Assembly (NCBI GenBank): GCA_049664225.1
Contig: JBATEX010000030.1
Span: 1 to 64,000, forward strand
Length of the DNA: 64,000 nucleotides
DNA from: JAUVRX01 sp049664225
GTDB lineage: Bacteria > Acidobacteriota > Thermoanaerobaculia > Multivoradales > JAHEKO01
Direction: 5' to 3'
In this document: one piece after another, positions 1-8,031 of the stretch
Layout: each line of letters starts with the position of its first letter
Position numbering within the stretch: position 1 is the stretch's first letter
Translations under genes and position numbers: made by a program
The notes under the pieces: model-generated
What the model was told of the DNA's origin: nothing
Seen by the model: the letters and a program-made list of their open reading frames with translations, nothing else
Database searches by the model: none

Positions 1-777
1 GACCAGGGTGGCGCTGTCCGGGGCCGAGGCGATGACGAGCGCAGCGGAAGAAGATGACTCTTCGAATCGCTGCAGTGAAGACGCGAGATCCGTTCCACCC
101 GGTTGCAGGTCGATTCGCAGGGCCGGCCCCCGTTCGAGCGTCGCCAGCTCCTCTAGGAGCTCTTGGGCGGCAAGGCGGGAGTCGTGGTCGGTGGTCGCTA
201 GCAGTACAAAATAGCCGTCGCCGATGGTCTCGAGGAGGCCTCTGGCCATCAGAGGAGCCCAGAGGTGGTCTCCAGGGGCGAGAGAGAACATCCAAGGTAC
301 CCCAGCCAGGTTGACCGACTCGTCGGTGCTGACCGGGCTGACCAGGGAAAGTCGGGCCTTGGCCACTACCTGCTCGGCCAGGTGGGTTCCAGGCCCATCG
401 ACCGAGCCGAGAATCGCCCACACCCGATCCTCGTGCACCATGCGAGCAACCTGACCGACTCCCGTCCCCCAGGGATTCTCCGACCAACGGGGCACGAGAC
501 GAACTCGGAGCCCGTGTAAGCCACCGGCTTCGTTCGCCTCCTCGACGGCCAGGTTCGCTGCCACCCAGAGGTCACCATGCAGGGCATGGTCGGGGTCGGA
601 TGGCCCGAACCACCCGATGGCCACCTCGGTCAGGCTCGCGAGGTCGGGCCCTTCTGTGGCTGGGCCGACGTACTCTAGTGGCTGGAGACGGAACTCATGG
701 TAGGGATCGTCGCCTGTGGTTTGCTGCGGAGACGACGGCTGTCCGCGGAGAGGACTTCCAACGAGGACTAGAGTCAT
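1..777 (-). CDS. Leu/Ile/Val-type periplasmic binding protein, C-terminus beyond window (partial)
   Basis: The reading frame is open from here to the left edge, so the gene is 3'-truncated by the window. The visible 259 residues resemble a type I periplasmic binding fold (branched-chain amino acid receptor family): VAANLAVEEANEAGGLHG near the N-terminus and a WAILGSVDGPGTHLAEQV stretch match the same regions of the adjacent upstream paralogue. It is the last visible gene of the operon. The first canonical start is ATG at 777, but that leaves a clipped leader. An ATA at 822-820 lies 7 nt after a GGAGGAG Shine-Dalgarno, overlaps the upstream TAG stop and would give a full signal peptide (AQRALTSGILAPLLMTLVLV). 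I give the canonical start and flag the alternative. No permease or ATPase is visible, so a sensor or ligand-binding role is as likely as transport. Confidence 0.8.
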   Translation of the reverse strand, partial: MTLVLVGSPLRGQPSSPQQTTGDDPYHEFRLQPLEYVGPATEGPDLASLTEVAIGWFGPSDPDHALHGDLWVAANLAVEEANEAGGLHGLRVRLVPRWSENPWGTGVGQVARMVHEDRVWAILGSVDGPGTHLAEQVVAKARLSLVSPVSTDESVNLAGVPWMFSLAPGDHLWAPLMARGLLETIGDGYFVLLATTDHDSRLAAQELLEELATLERGPALRIDLQPGGTDLASSLQRFEESSSSAALVIASAPDSATLV

Positions 778-818
778 GAGGAGTGGGGCCAGGATCCCCG
801 AGGTCAGGGCTCGTTGAG

Positions 819-2309
819 CTATGGTGTCTCTCCTCCGGCGACCGAAGTTGCCAAGCGCTCACGCTCTTCGCGGGTGGCGGGGTCTATGACTCCGCTGGGG
901 ATCTCGAGGTCCTCTCGCGAGTAGTAGTTCCAACGCTCTCCATTCCACCGGGCCATGAAGACCTCCCCCGCGTCGTCCATCACGGCGTTGAGAGGGATAT
1001 CCCCTGTGACTCCGGGCCAGGGATCGCTTCGATAGGCCAGCAGGTCCCGGATCTTGGCGCGGTTGAGCCCGGCGTTCTGGATGGCCCAGATCAGCAGATT
1101 CATCCCGTCGTAGGCGTGCGATGCGTAGGTGTCCGGCTCGACTCCGAACCGGTCCTCGAAGTCACGCCGGAATCTCTCCAGAGCGGGGTCCTCACGGTCG
1201 GGATTCCAGGGATAGGTGCAGAAGACCTCCTGGGCGTGGTCACTTGCCAGGTTCACGAACTCTTCTGTGACACAGCGATCGGAGCAAAAGAAGGGTTGGT
1301 CGAGCCCACGCTCGCGGACCTGGTTGAGAATCCGGGCGCCGTCGGCGGCATTGCCCCAGTGGATGAGGGCCTCAGGCGCGGCTTCGGCGAGCCGGTCGAT
1401 TTGCAGAGAGAAATCCTCCCCGCCCACCGGGTAAGCCATCTCGAGCGTGATGGGATGTCCGAGTCGCCGGCTGCCGTCCTTGATCTCGCGCACCCCGAAG
1501 CGGCCGTACCTGTTGCTGGCGCGGATGATGGCCACGCGCTCGTATCCCTGCTTGCGGTAGAGGTAGTCGAGCAAGAGGTAGTTCTGCTGTCGGTCGTCAC
1601 CGATGGTCCTGGCGACCCAGGGGATGTTCGTCTCGATGAAAGTGGGGTCGGTGTCACCGGTATTGATCATGGGGATCTCGGCCTTGAGAGCCACTCGGAT
1701 TGCGATATGCGAGTTCGCCCCATCGATGGTCCCGATAATTGCCCACACGTTGTCTTTGTAGGCCAGATCAACGATCTCGTTGCCCGAGGCGCCCCATAGA
1801 CCGTTGTCGTTGTGCACGACGAGCTCGAAGGGGATCGTGCGAGGACGGTAGCCGCCGGCCGCGTTGGCTTCGTCGATGGCCATTCTGGCTCCCCGAAGCA
1901 TGGCGATGCCGAGGGGTTCCTCATGGCTCTTGCCACCCGTGGCCACCGAGACGGTCGGCACGATGGGCCCCAGGAACCCGATCTTGACTGTCTCGATGTC
2001 TACGGGCTCTGGTCTTGCTCGGCCAGGTCCTGTGTACTCCATCTGTTCGAGGAAGTGCTCTGTGTAGGGCTTCACGTGACCGAAGGGTTCCACATCGACG
2101 GCTGATGAAGCGTAGTTGGAGCTCTTCTTCAGCGGCAGGTCCGGTACTTCATGCGCCTCGACGTCGATCGCCTCGAGCACGGTCTCGGTGTCGAGAGGCT
2201 CGACCTCATCCTGAGGGGTTGATTCGTCAGCCAGGGCGAAGGGGGCCACAGCGATCAGGGCAAAGCTGATAACCCCGATCCGGCAGAACGCTCTGAGGGT
2301 GTCTTTCAT
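819..2309 (-). CDS. Leu/Ile/Val-type ABC substrate-binding-like protein
   Basis: A 496-residue exported protein. Residues 1-28 form a signal peptide ending FALADE. The body is a Peripla_BP_6-like type I binding fold: KIGFLGPIVPTVS at about 110, ARMAIDEANAAGGYRPRTI at about 140, then WAIIGTIDGANSHIAIRVAL and a C-terminal SHAYDGMNLLIWAIQNAG helix, all usual in LivK-family receptors. The roughly 100-residue N-terminal extension before the fold is longer than in ordinary LivK proteins. Its ATG overlaps the stop of the upstream propeller gene (ATGA), which implies translational coupling. The next gene downstream is a paralogue. Ligand unknown; in this cytochrome-rich operon the protein may be a sensor rather than a transporter component. 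Confidence 0.87.
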   Translation of the reverse strand: MKDTLRAFCRIGVISFALIAVAPFALADESTPQDEVEPLDTETVLEAIDVEAHEVPDLPLKKSSNYASSAVDVEPFGHVKPYTEHFLEQMEYTGPGRARPEPVDIETVKIGFLGPIVPTVSVATGGKSHEEPLGIAMLRGARMAIDEANAAGGYRPRTIPFELVVHNDNGLWGASGNEIVDLAYKDNVWAIIGTIDGANSHIAIRVALKAEIPMINTGDTDPTFIETNIPWVARTIGDDRQQNYLLLDYLYRKQGYERVAIIRASNRYGRFGVREIKDGSRRLGHPITLEMAYPVGGEDFSLQIDRLAEAAPEALIHWGNAADGARILNQVRERGLDQPFFCSDRCVTEEFVNLASDHAQEVFCTYPWNPDREDPALERFRRDFEDRFGVEPDTYASHAYDGMNLLIWAIQNAGLNRAKIRDLLAYRSDPWPGVTGDIPLNAVMDDAGEVFMARWNGERWNYYSREDLEIPSGVIDPATREERERLATSVAGGETP

Positions 2310-3520
2310 GATCCGCCTCGATCTGTTTCCTGTTCTTCGGACTCCTGGATCGAAGACTCATCTGAGGCCCTGCGAAGGCCTGGGAAGAACCCCTCGCCCC
2401 TGGCGTGCGCCAGGCCCTTTGAGGTCCCGACCCAGAGATCGTCACCGTCGATCTCGGTCCAAAGGACATAGTTGTGAGGAATGTTCGGTGGGATGGTGCG
2501 GGTTTCGAGGACGCGATCCCCACGGGTGATGACAGCCTGCCCGGTGTTGGAGGCGTGGTCGGTGGTGTAGACCACCCAGGTGTCGGTGGGAAAATCGGCC
2601 ACCTGGCCGAGCCCCTTGTCGGTGCTGAACCAGGCTTCATTGGCACTTCTGGCTTGCACGGCGTTGTGGAAATCGCTCGGCGCGCCACTGTCTTTCTGGA
2701 AGTAGCCCCGCCAGTGACGCCCGTCGTATCGCGATGCGCCGAAGTAGGTGGTTACCCAGAGGGTCTTCTCGACGTAGCTGACTCCGGTGGTGATCACGTG
2801 GACGATGCCGTCGTCACGGTAGAGATCGATCTCCATCTCGCCATCGGGATCGAGGTAGTCCTTCCAGTGCTCGGTCGCGATATCGAACTCGAGAACCCCG
2901 CTTCCCCAGACCCCGAGGTAGACCTTGCCGTCAGCGTAACTGCAGCCGTAGTTCCAGATCTCTTCCATGGGGGCGTTCTTCTCTGTGTAGATGGTCCACT
3001 CGCCGGTTCGGGTGTTGTAGCGGCTGGCGCCAGCGGTGGTGGCGGCCCAGATGTTCTCGTTCTCGACGCAAACGCCGTAGACGACATCGTTGACCAGTCC
3101 ACTGTTGAGCTGGTGGAAGTGGTCGAAGCGACCGCCGCTGAAGCGGGCCAATCCACCACCGAACATCCCCATCCAGACTTCACCAGTATCGGGATGGACG
3201 GCGAGGGCGGACACGACCCGCCATGGTAGACCGTCCTCCTCCTTCCAGGAGCGAATCTCTCCGGTACGTTTGTCCAATCTGGCCAAGCCGTCTTCAGTCC
3301 CGATCCAGACCCAGGGCCCGTCGACCTCGACGGCGAAGATGTGATCGTTGGGCAGCCCGTCCTCGACCGTGTACTGCTGCCAATCGGTGTAGACGTAGGG
3401 CAGATCGAGGTCTGACACTGCCTGTTGTTCGCCAGAGGGTTGGTCGGGTTCGGCCGCCAGGGCCGCTGTTGGGAGCAAGGCCAGAAGAATGCAAAGTACC
3501 GCTGCGTGGAACTGCTTCAT
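2306..3520 (-). CDS. Exported Reg_prop-type beta-propeller protein
   Basis: A 404-residue protein with a signal peptide (residues 1-22, ending AALAAE). The body holds repeated two-component-regulator propeller blades: YTVEDGLPNDHIFAVEVDG, WVWIGTEDGLARLDKRTGE, VWMGMFGGGLARFSGGRF and LWVGTSKGLAHA. In hybrid histidine kinases these blades form the periplasmic sensor. Here no kinase or membrane segment follows, so it is a free-standing periplasmic propeller. It overlaps the next gene by ATGA and follows the decahaem gene by 13 nt. It may bind a ligand or partner protein of the same operon; that role is inference. Confidence 0.85.
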   Translation of the reverse strand: MKQFHAAVLCILLALLPTAALAAEPDQPSGEQQAVSDLDLPYVYTDWQQYTVEDGLPNDHIFAVEVDGPWVWIGTEDGLARLDKRTGEIRSWKEEDGLPWRVVSALAVHPDTGEVWMGMFGGGLARFSGGRFDHFHQLNSGLVNDVVYGVCVENENIWAATTAGASRYNTRTGEWTIYTEKNAPMEEIWNYGCSYADGKVYLGVWGSGVLEFDIATEHWKDYLDPDGEMEIDLYRDDGIVHVITTGVSYVEKTLWVTTYFGASRYDGRHWRGYFQKDSGAPSDFHNAVQARSANEAWFSTDKGLGQVADFPTDTWVVYTTDHASNTGQAVITRGDRVLETRTIPPNIPHNYVLWTEIDGDDLWVGTSKGLAHARGEGFFPGLRRASDESSIQESEEQETDRGGS

Positions 3521-3533
3521 GTCGTCTCCCTCC

Positions 3534-6416
3534 TCAGAGGGTCTTCAGGTATTCGATCAGGTGGTTCAGCTGATCCTTGGTCAGGTCGTTGGTGACGCCA
3601 TGTTGATCATAGGTGTTGAAACGGGTCCAGATCTCCTCGAGGCTGTAGGCCGTGCCATCGTGGAGATACGGCGCTGAGTCGTAGATGTTGGTGAGATGGG
3701 GAGTGTCGAACTCCCCTTTGCTGTCGAGCGGGGTCCGGGTTCCCACGTCGTGTATCTGACGATCGGTGTAGAGCGGCCCAGGGTGGCAGTTGATGCAGCG
3801 CCCCGTGGGTGGAATCAACCGACCATCGTTGGTGTGGGTTCTCTGGTAGACGGCCTTGCCCAGCCGCTGTGCCTCCGTCAGTGGAGCGCCGAGGGCGCGG
3901 TGGCGATTCGGTGGTCGGGGGATCGTGGTGATGTAGAGCTCGAGGGCTTCGAGCTCCTCCGGCGTAAAGGGCTCGATCCGGGTGAAGAACACGGCCAGCC
4001 GCGGCCCACATTGGCGCTGCAAGTTGGGGTTGAGCCCCGTCCACTTGAACGGGGCGGTATCGAAGATGCCCCGCAAGGTCCTGTTGTCCACCGGGTCGAC
4101 GCCGATGCCGTCCGGCTCGATGTCGTACGTGATGCCATCGACGTGACCGTCCGGGTGACAGGTGTGACAGGAGAACTGACGCCGAAAGGCGATGTCGGCG
4201 CTGTGGAAGAGCTGCTCGCCCCAACGCGTCTGGGAGATCACCTCCGGGCCGCCGAGATCGATCTCCTTGACGGCTTCGAAGCGCTCCAGATCGATGACGG
4301 TGACCGTGTCATCAAGCGTGTTGGCGACATAGGCGGTCTTGTCGTCGGCTGAAAGAGTGATTCCCCTGGGGCTCAGACCCGTTTTCACGAAGGCCTCGAC
4401 GAACTCCGTGGACTTGGCCAGATGGTTCGGGAGGATCCTCTCGCGCTCCTCGGGAGTCGCCGCCTCCAATATCGACAGCAACTTTTCGAGATCCACGATC
4501 GCGACCCGATCCGAGCCACTGCTGGTCACCAGGGCACGACGCCCATCCGAAGTCAGGATGACGTCTGCCGCATCCGGGAAGGCGATATCGGGCTGATCCA
4601 GCAGGACCTGATCGACCCGACCGTCGCGCCACACGATCCCCACCCCATTGGTGATGGTCCATCCCTGCAATAGACGGGTCATGGGCACAAGATTCTTGGT
4701 GCGGTTCAGCGTGACCATCGCGAACTCGCCACTCGGGTGCCAGGCCACTCCCTGCAAGAGGTTGGCAGCTGGAATCCTGAATCGGTCCTCGACCACTCCT
4801 CGCTGGGCGTCGATGACCGTCACCTCGGACATCGGAGGCGTGCGGGGAGGCACGAAGTCGGAGAGGGTGTTGGTGACGAAGATCTTCTCGCCGTCGGGTG
4901 AGAGGGCCAGGGACCAGGGCACTCTAGAGGTGGTGAGCCGTCTTGTCTCCTCGAGAGTCTCGGCGTCGATCACCGAGACGCTGTCCTGCGAGCTGTTGAG
5001 GACATAAATGAGCTCACCTGGAGCATCCAGCAGCACGCCGTGGGGCTCGTCTCCGACTTCGATCGTGGCTATCACCTTGTGAGTCGCTACATCGATCACC
5101 GAAAGGGTGTCATCGAGTCGATTCGTGACGTAGGCTCGTTTGCCATCGGGGTGAAAGGCCACATCATGAGGTTGTCCCCCGACCTCGATCTCTGTCAGGA
5201 CTTCTTGAGTCGATGTGTCGACGACAACCGTTGAAGAAGAGGCCTCGCAGGCCACCCACAACTCGCCGCCATCAGGAGTCAGCGCCAGATTAATGGGTGT
5301 CTTGTAGACCGGCTCCGTGGCGCCCACGGTCATGGGGGTCTTCGGGTGGGCGATCTTGGCCACCGACATGTCGTAGTCGAAAGGAGCGCCGGCGTGGCCT
5401 TGGTCGTGACACGCGGCACACATGTCGGGTCCTGGATCCTTCAGGCCAGCCGCTGTCGCTGCAGGTCGGTCGAGCATCACCGCCTCGAGGGAGTACTCCG
5501 CGCCGGCCCCGTGGCAACTTTCGCATTGGACACCGTCGCGAAAGTCGAACCCGGGATCGAAGCTCGCGGTGTCATGTCCGGCTCCGGTTGCGTGGCATCT
5601 CAAACATGCATGGCTCGCCTGTGGATCCCCATCGACTCCGGAGCGTTTTGCCATTTCGCGGGCGGCTGGGGTGCCGAGAACGGCGAAGGCCCGCGCGTGA
5701 GGTCCCATGCGCCACTTGCTGAATTGGAAGCCCATCTCGGGGCCGGAGTGGCACTTCGCGCAGCTCATCACGCCGGTGAATCGGTGCTGGCTGGAACCGA
5801 GCAGCGCCTCCAAGTCGCCACTCTGTTTCGAAGCCTCGATCGGTGGGCTTTCGGGCCGTGGGTGGGCGATGGTCTGAAGGGCCTCCTCGACGACGTAGGG
5901 CTTGCCGGAGAGAACGGCTTCATGGGACCCCTTGGGTCCATGGCAGACCATGCAGGTGCTGCCGGATGGCATCTTCAGACCCCGCTCCATGGCCAGCTCC
6001 CGGTTCCGCATCACGGCTTCGTCCATGTACTCGCTGCCAGCGCCATGGCAGGTTTCGCATTGGATGCCGTCCTCGATCAGAAAGGTCTCGTCCCGCTCCC
6101 ACTCCTCGGCGTCGGCGGCAGTCGCGTGACAGCCGAGGCAGACCCGAGCCGTGTGTGGAGCCTCCGGTATTCCACTGAGACGGGCAATCTCCGTGGACTC
6201 CTCCATGGAAAGGGCGGCAAAAGCCTTGGCATGGGGTGAGAGCCGCCACGTGCTGAACTGGTGGCCGGCCTCGGGTCCCGAGTGGCACTCACTGCAAACC
6301 CGCACGCCCACATAGACAGGCTCCCTTGGCTGGGCGGTCGAGGAGACGCCCCAGACCAGGCTCAGAAAGGTGGCTAGACCCGTGATCACGACGGGTCGGC
6401 TCCGACTATTTCTCAC
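3534..6416 (-). CDS. Decahaem cytochrome c / YVTN propeller / dihaem peroxidase-like fusion
   Basis: About 960 residues with ten CxxCH haem-binding motifs. A signal peptide (VVITGLATFLSLVWGVSS) leads into two tandem tetrahaem modules: motifs CSECH, CLGCH, CETCH, CMVCH, then CAKCH, CLRCH, CESCH, CAACH up to about residue 335. The two modules align along their length (both have CHSGPE...QFS.WR..PHA.AFA), so this half arose by duplication; the fold resembles cytochrome c554. Residues about 370-700 are a YVTN/NHL-like propeller (GELWVACEASSSTVVVD, KRAYVTNRLDDTLSVIDVAT). The C-terminus is a MauG/cytochrome c peroxidase-like domain with CHTCH (about 750) and CINCH (about 876). GTG at 6416 is chosen because GGAGGTGG precedes it and it overlaps the upstream stop by 11 nt; a start at 6476 would bury the leader. 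Confidence 0.87.
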   Translation of the reverse strand: MRNSRSRPVVITGLATFLSLVWGVSSTAQPREPVYVGVRVCSECHSGPEAGHQFSTWRLSPHAKAFAALSMEESTEIARLSGIPEAPHTARVCLGCHATAADAEEWERDETFLIEDGIQCETCHGAGSEYMDEAVMRNRELAMERGLKMPSGSTCMVCHGPKGSHEAVLSGKPYVVEEALQTIAHPRPESPPIEASKQSGDLEALLGSSQHRFTGVMSCAKCHSGPEMGFQFSKWRMGPHARAFAVLGTPAAREMAKRSGVDGDPQASHACLRCHATGAGHDTASFDPGFDFRDGVQCESCHGAGAEYSLEAVMLDRPAATAAGLKDPGPDMCAACHDQGHAGAPFDYDMSVAKIAHPKTPMTVGATEPVYKTPINLALTPDGGELWVACEASSSTVVVDTSTQEVLTEIEVGGQPHDVAFHPDGKRAYVTNRLDDTLSVIDVATHKVIATIEVGDEPHGVLLDAPGELIYVLNSSQDSVSVIDAETLEETRRLTTSRVPWSLALSPDGEKIFVTNTLSDFVPPRTPPMSEVTVIDAQRGVVEDRFRIPAANLLQGVAWHPSGEFAMVTLNRTKNLVPMTRLLQGWTITNGVGIVWRDGRVDQVLLDQPDIAFPDAADVILTSDGRRALVTSSGSDRVAIVDLEKLLSILEAATPEERERILPNHLAKSTEFVEAFVKTGLSPRGITLSADDKTAYVANTLDDTVTVIDLERFEAVKEIDLGGPEVISQTRWGEQLFHSADIAFRRQFSCHTCHPDGHVDGITYDIEPDGIGVDPVDNRTLRGIFDTAPFKWTGLNPNLQRQCGPRLAVFFTRIEPFTPEELEALELYITTIPRPPNRHRALGAPLTEAQRLGKAVYQRTHTNDGRLIPPTGRCINCHPGPLYTDRQIHDVGTRTPLDSKGEFDTPHLTNIYDSAPYLHDGTAYSLEEIWTRFNTYDQHGVTNDLTKDQLNHLIEYLKTL

Positions 6417-8031
6417 TTTGCACCACCTCCAGGATCTGATTGGCGGGTACCGCCTCGAGCAGTTGTGTCTGGCCATCGGGCCAACGGATTTCCACCCGGT
6501 CGGCCCGGTCGGCGGCGCCGAGGCCGAAGTGCGGCCGGGGGTCGCTGGCCGAAAGATAGCCAGAGACTCCGTGCACCGGGTGAACCGACTGCATCGATCC
6601 GACTGTGACCGTAACGGTAGAGCCCACGGCGATTGTCTCTCCGTCAGCCAACAGGGGTACCACGGTCAACCAGTGATTGGTGTTTCTCGTGTCGTTGCGG
6701 AGCAATCGCGGAGAGTCGCCGAGATTCGCTACCAGAACGTCCATGTCGCCGTCGTTGTCGTAGTCGGCGAAGGCCGCTCCTCGACCCACGGACTTGGTCT
6801 GGAAGTAGTCGCCGCCATCCGTCGCAACGTCCAGATAGTGGCCGGTACGGTCATTGTGTGCCAGGACATCCTCTTCGGTGTAGAGGTGGTGGGCATTGCC
6901 GTTGGCCACATAGACATCCTGGTAGCCGTCGTTGTCGAAGTCCACCAGCCCGCTGCCCCAACCCGTGTACTGACCACAGATCACCGCCAGATTGGACTCC
7001 GCCGTCACGTCTGCGAAGAGCCCCTTCTCCTTCTGACTGAGGAGGCAGCCGTAGGCCATGTCGGGTATCCAGATGTCCAGCAGCCCGTTGCGATCGATGT
7101 CTCCCACCACGGGTCCCATCGATGAAGCTCCCTGGCCTCCTTCGCCGAAAGCGATTCCCTGGATCAATGCCTGGTCCGTGAAGCTCCCGCTGCCGTCGTT
7201 GACCCAGTAAGCACTCGGCATGGCGTCGTTGGCCACGTAGATGTCCTGATCACCGTCCTGGTCGAGGTCTACCGCGATGGCGCTCATCGCACGGCCGTCG
7301 GGGTCGAAGAGACCGGCGTCCGCGGTCACATCGGAAAATGTGCCGTCGCCGTTGTTGCGATAGAGATGGTCGGGCTGGCCCTTGTAGGCCAGGGGTCCGG
7401 GATAGCCCTGGGCGGCGTAGAAGTCTCGGAAGGCTCCTGCGTCGTACTCCAGGTAGTTGGCGACATAGAGGTCCAGATCCCCATCGCCGTCGTAGTCGAG
7501 CCAGGGTCCCGAGACGCTCCACAGCGGGTCGGCGAGGCCAGCCGCTTCGGTGACGTCGGAGAACGTGCCGTCGCCGTTGTTGCGGTAGAAGACGTTGGGT
7601 CCGTAGTTCAGCACGTAGAGATCGAGATCGCCATCCCGGTCGTAGTCGGCCGCCGAGCCCGCCATGCCGTAGCCTTCATCCCCGACCCCGGCAGCCGCCG
7701 TGACATCGGTGAAGGTGCCGTCCCGGTTGTTCCGGTAGAGGGCATTGGTGAGCTGGCCGCGAAGTTGGCGGCTTCGATTGTCGTTGACCTCGGTTTTCCA
7801 GGTTCCGTTGAGCAGGTAGATATCGGGGTAGTCGTCATTGTCGAAGTCGAAGAAGACGACACCGGGTCCGGTACCCTCTACGATGTTGGTGAGCTCCGCG
7901 TCTCCGAAGCTATGACGGAACCGAACGCCGGCTTCTGCGGTGACTTCAGTGAAGAAGGGTGTGGACGTTTGACCGACGAGGGGGGTCGCTAGACAGGCCA
8001 GGAGCGTCATCCCATAGGCGCGGGCTCTCAT
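6406..8031 (-). CDS. CRTAC1-family FG-GAP repeat protein with ASPIC/UnbV C-terminus
   Basis: A 541-residue exported protein. Signal peptide residues 1-20 (TLLACLATPLVGQ). Most of it is a seven-bladed FG-GAP/VCBS propeller with calcium-loop repeats such as DFDNDDYPDIYLLNG, DYDRDGDLDLYVLNYG, DYDGDGDLDLYVANY, DLDQDGDQDIYVAND and DYDNDGDMDVLVANLG. The C-terminus (about 460-541) is an ASPIC/UnbV domain: HFGLGAADRADRVEIRWPDG. This pairing defines the bacterial CRTAC1 family, whose biochemical role is not established. Its ATG overlaps the stop of the HzsA-like gene and its 3' end overlaps the cytochrome gene. Being in this operon suggests a structural or assembly role for the periplasmic redox proteins, which is inference. 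Confidence 0.9.
   Translation of the reverse strand: MRARAYGMTLLACLATPLVGQTSTPFFTEVTAEAGVRFRHSFGDAELTNIVEGTGPGVVFFDFDNDDYPDIYLLNGTWKTEVNDNRSRQLRGQLTNALYRNNRDGTFTDVTAAAGVGDEGYGMAGSAADYDRDGDLDLYVLNYGPNVFYRNNGDGTFSDVTEAAGLADPLWSVSGPWLDYDGDGDLDLYVANYLEYDAGAFRDFYAAQGYPGPLAYKGQPDHLYRNNGDGTFSDVTADAGLFDPDGRAMSAIAVDLDQDGDQDIYVANDAMPSAYWVNDGSGSFTDQALIQGIAFGEGGQGASSMGPVVGDIDRNGLLDIWIPDMAYGCLLSQKEKGLFADVTAESNLAVICGQYTGWGSGLVDFDNDGYQDVYVANGNAHHLYTEEDVLAHNDRTGHYLDVATDGGDYFQTKSVGRGAAFADYDNDGDMDVLVANLGDSPRLLRNDTRNTNHWLTVVPLLADGETIAVGSTVTVTVGSMQSVHPVHGVSGYLSASDPRPHFGLGAADRADRVEIRWPDGQTQLLEAVPANQILEVVQSEK

Noticed and set aside
783..1799. 338-residue plus-strand open frame
   Set aside because: Antisense to the binding-protein gene; composition is that of a GC-rich mirror frame, with no family motif or ribosome site.
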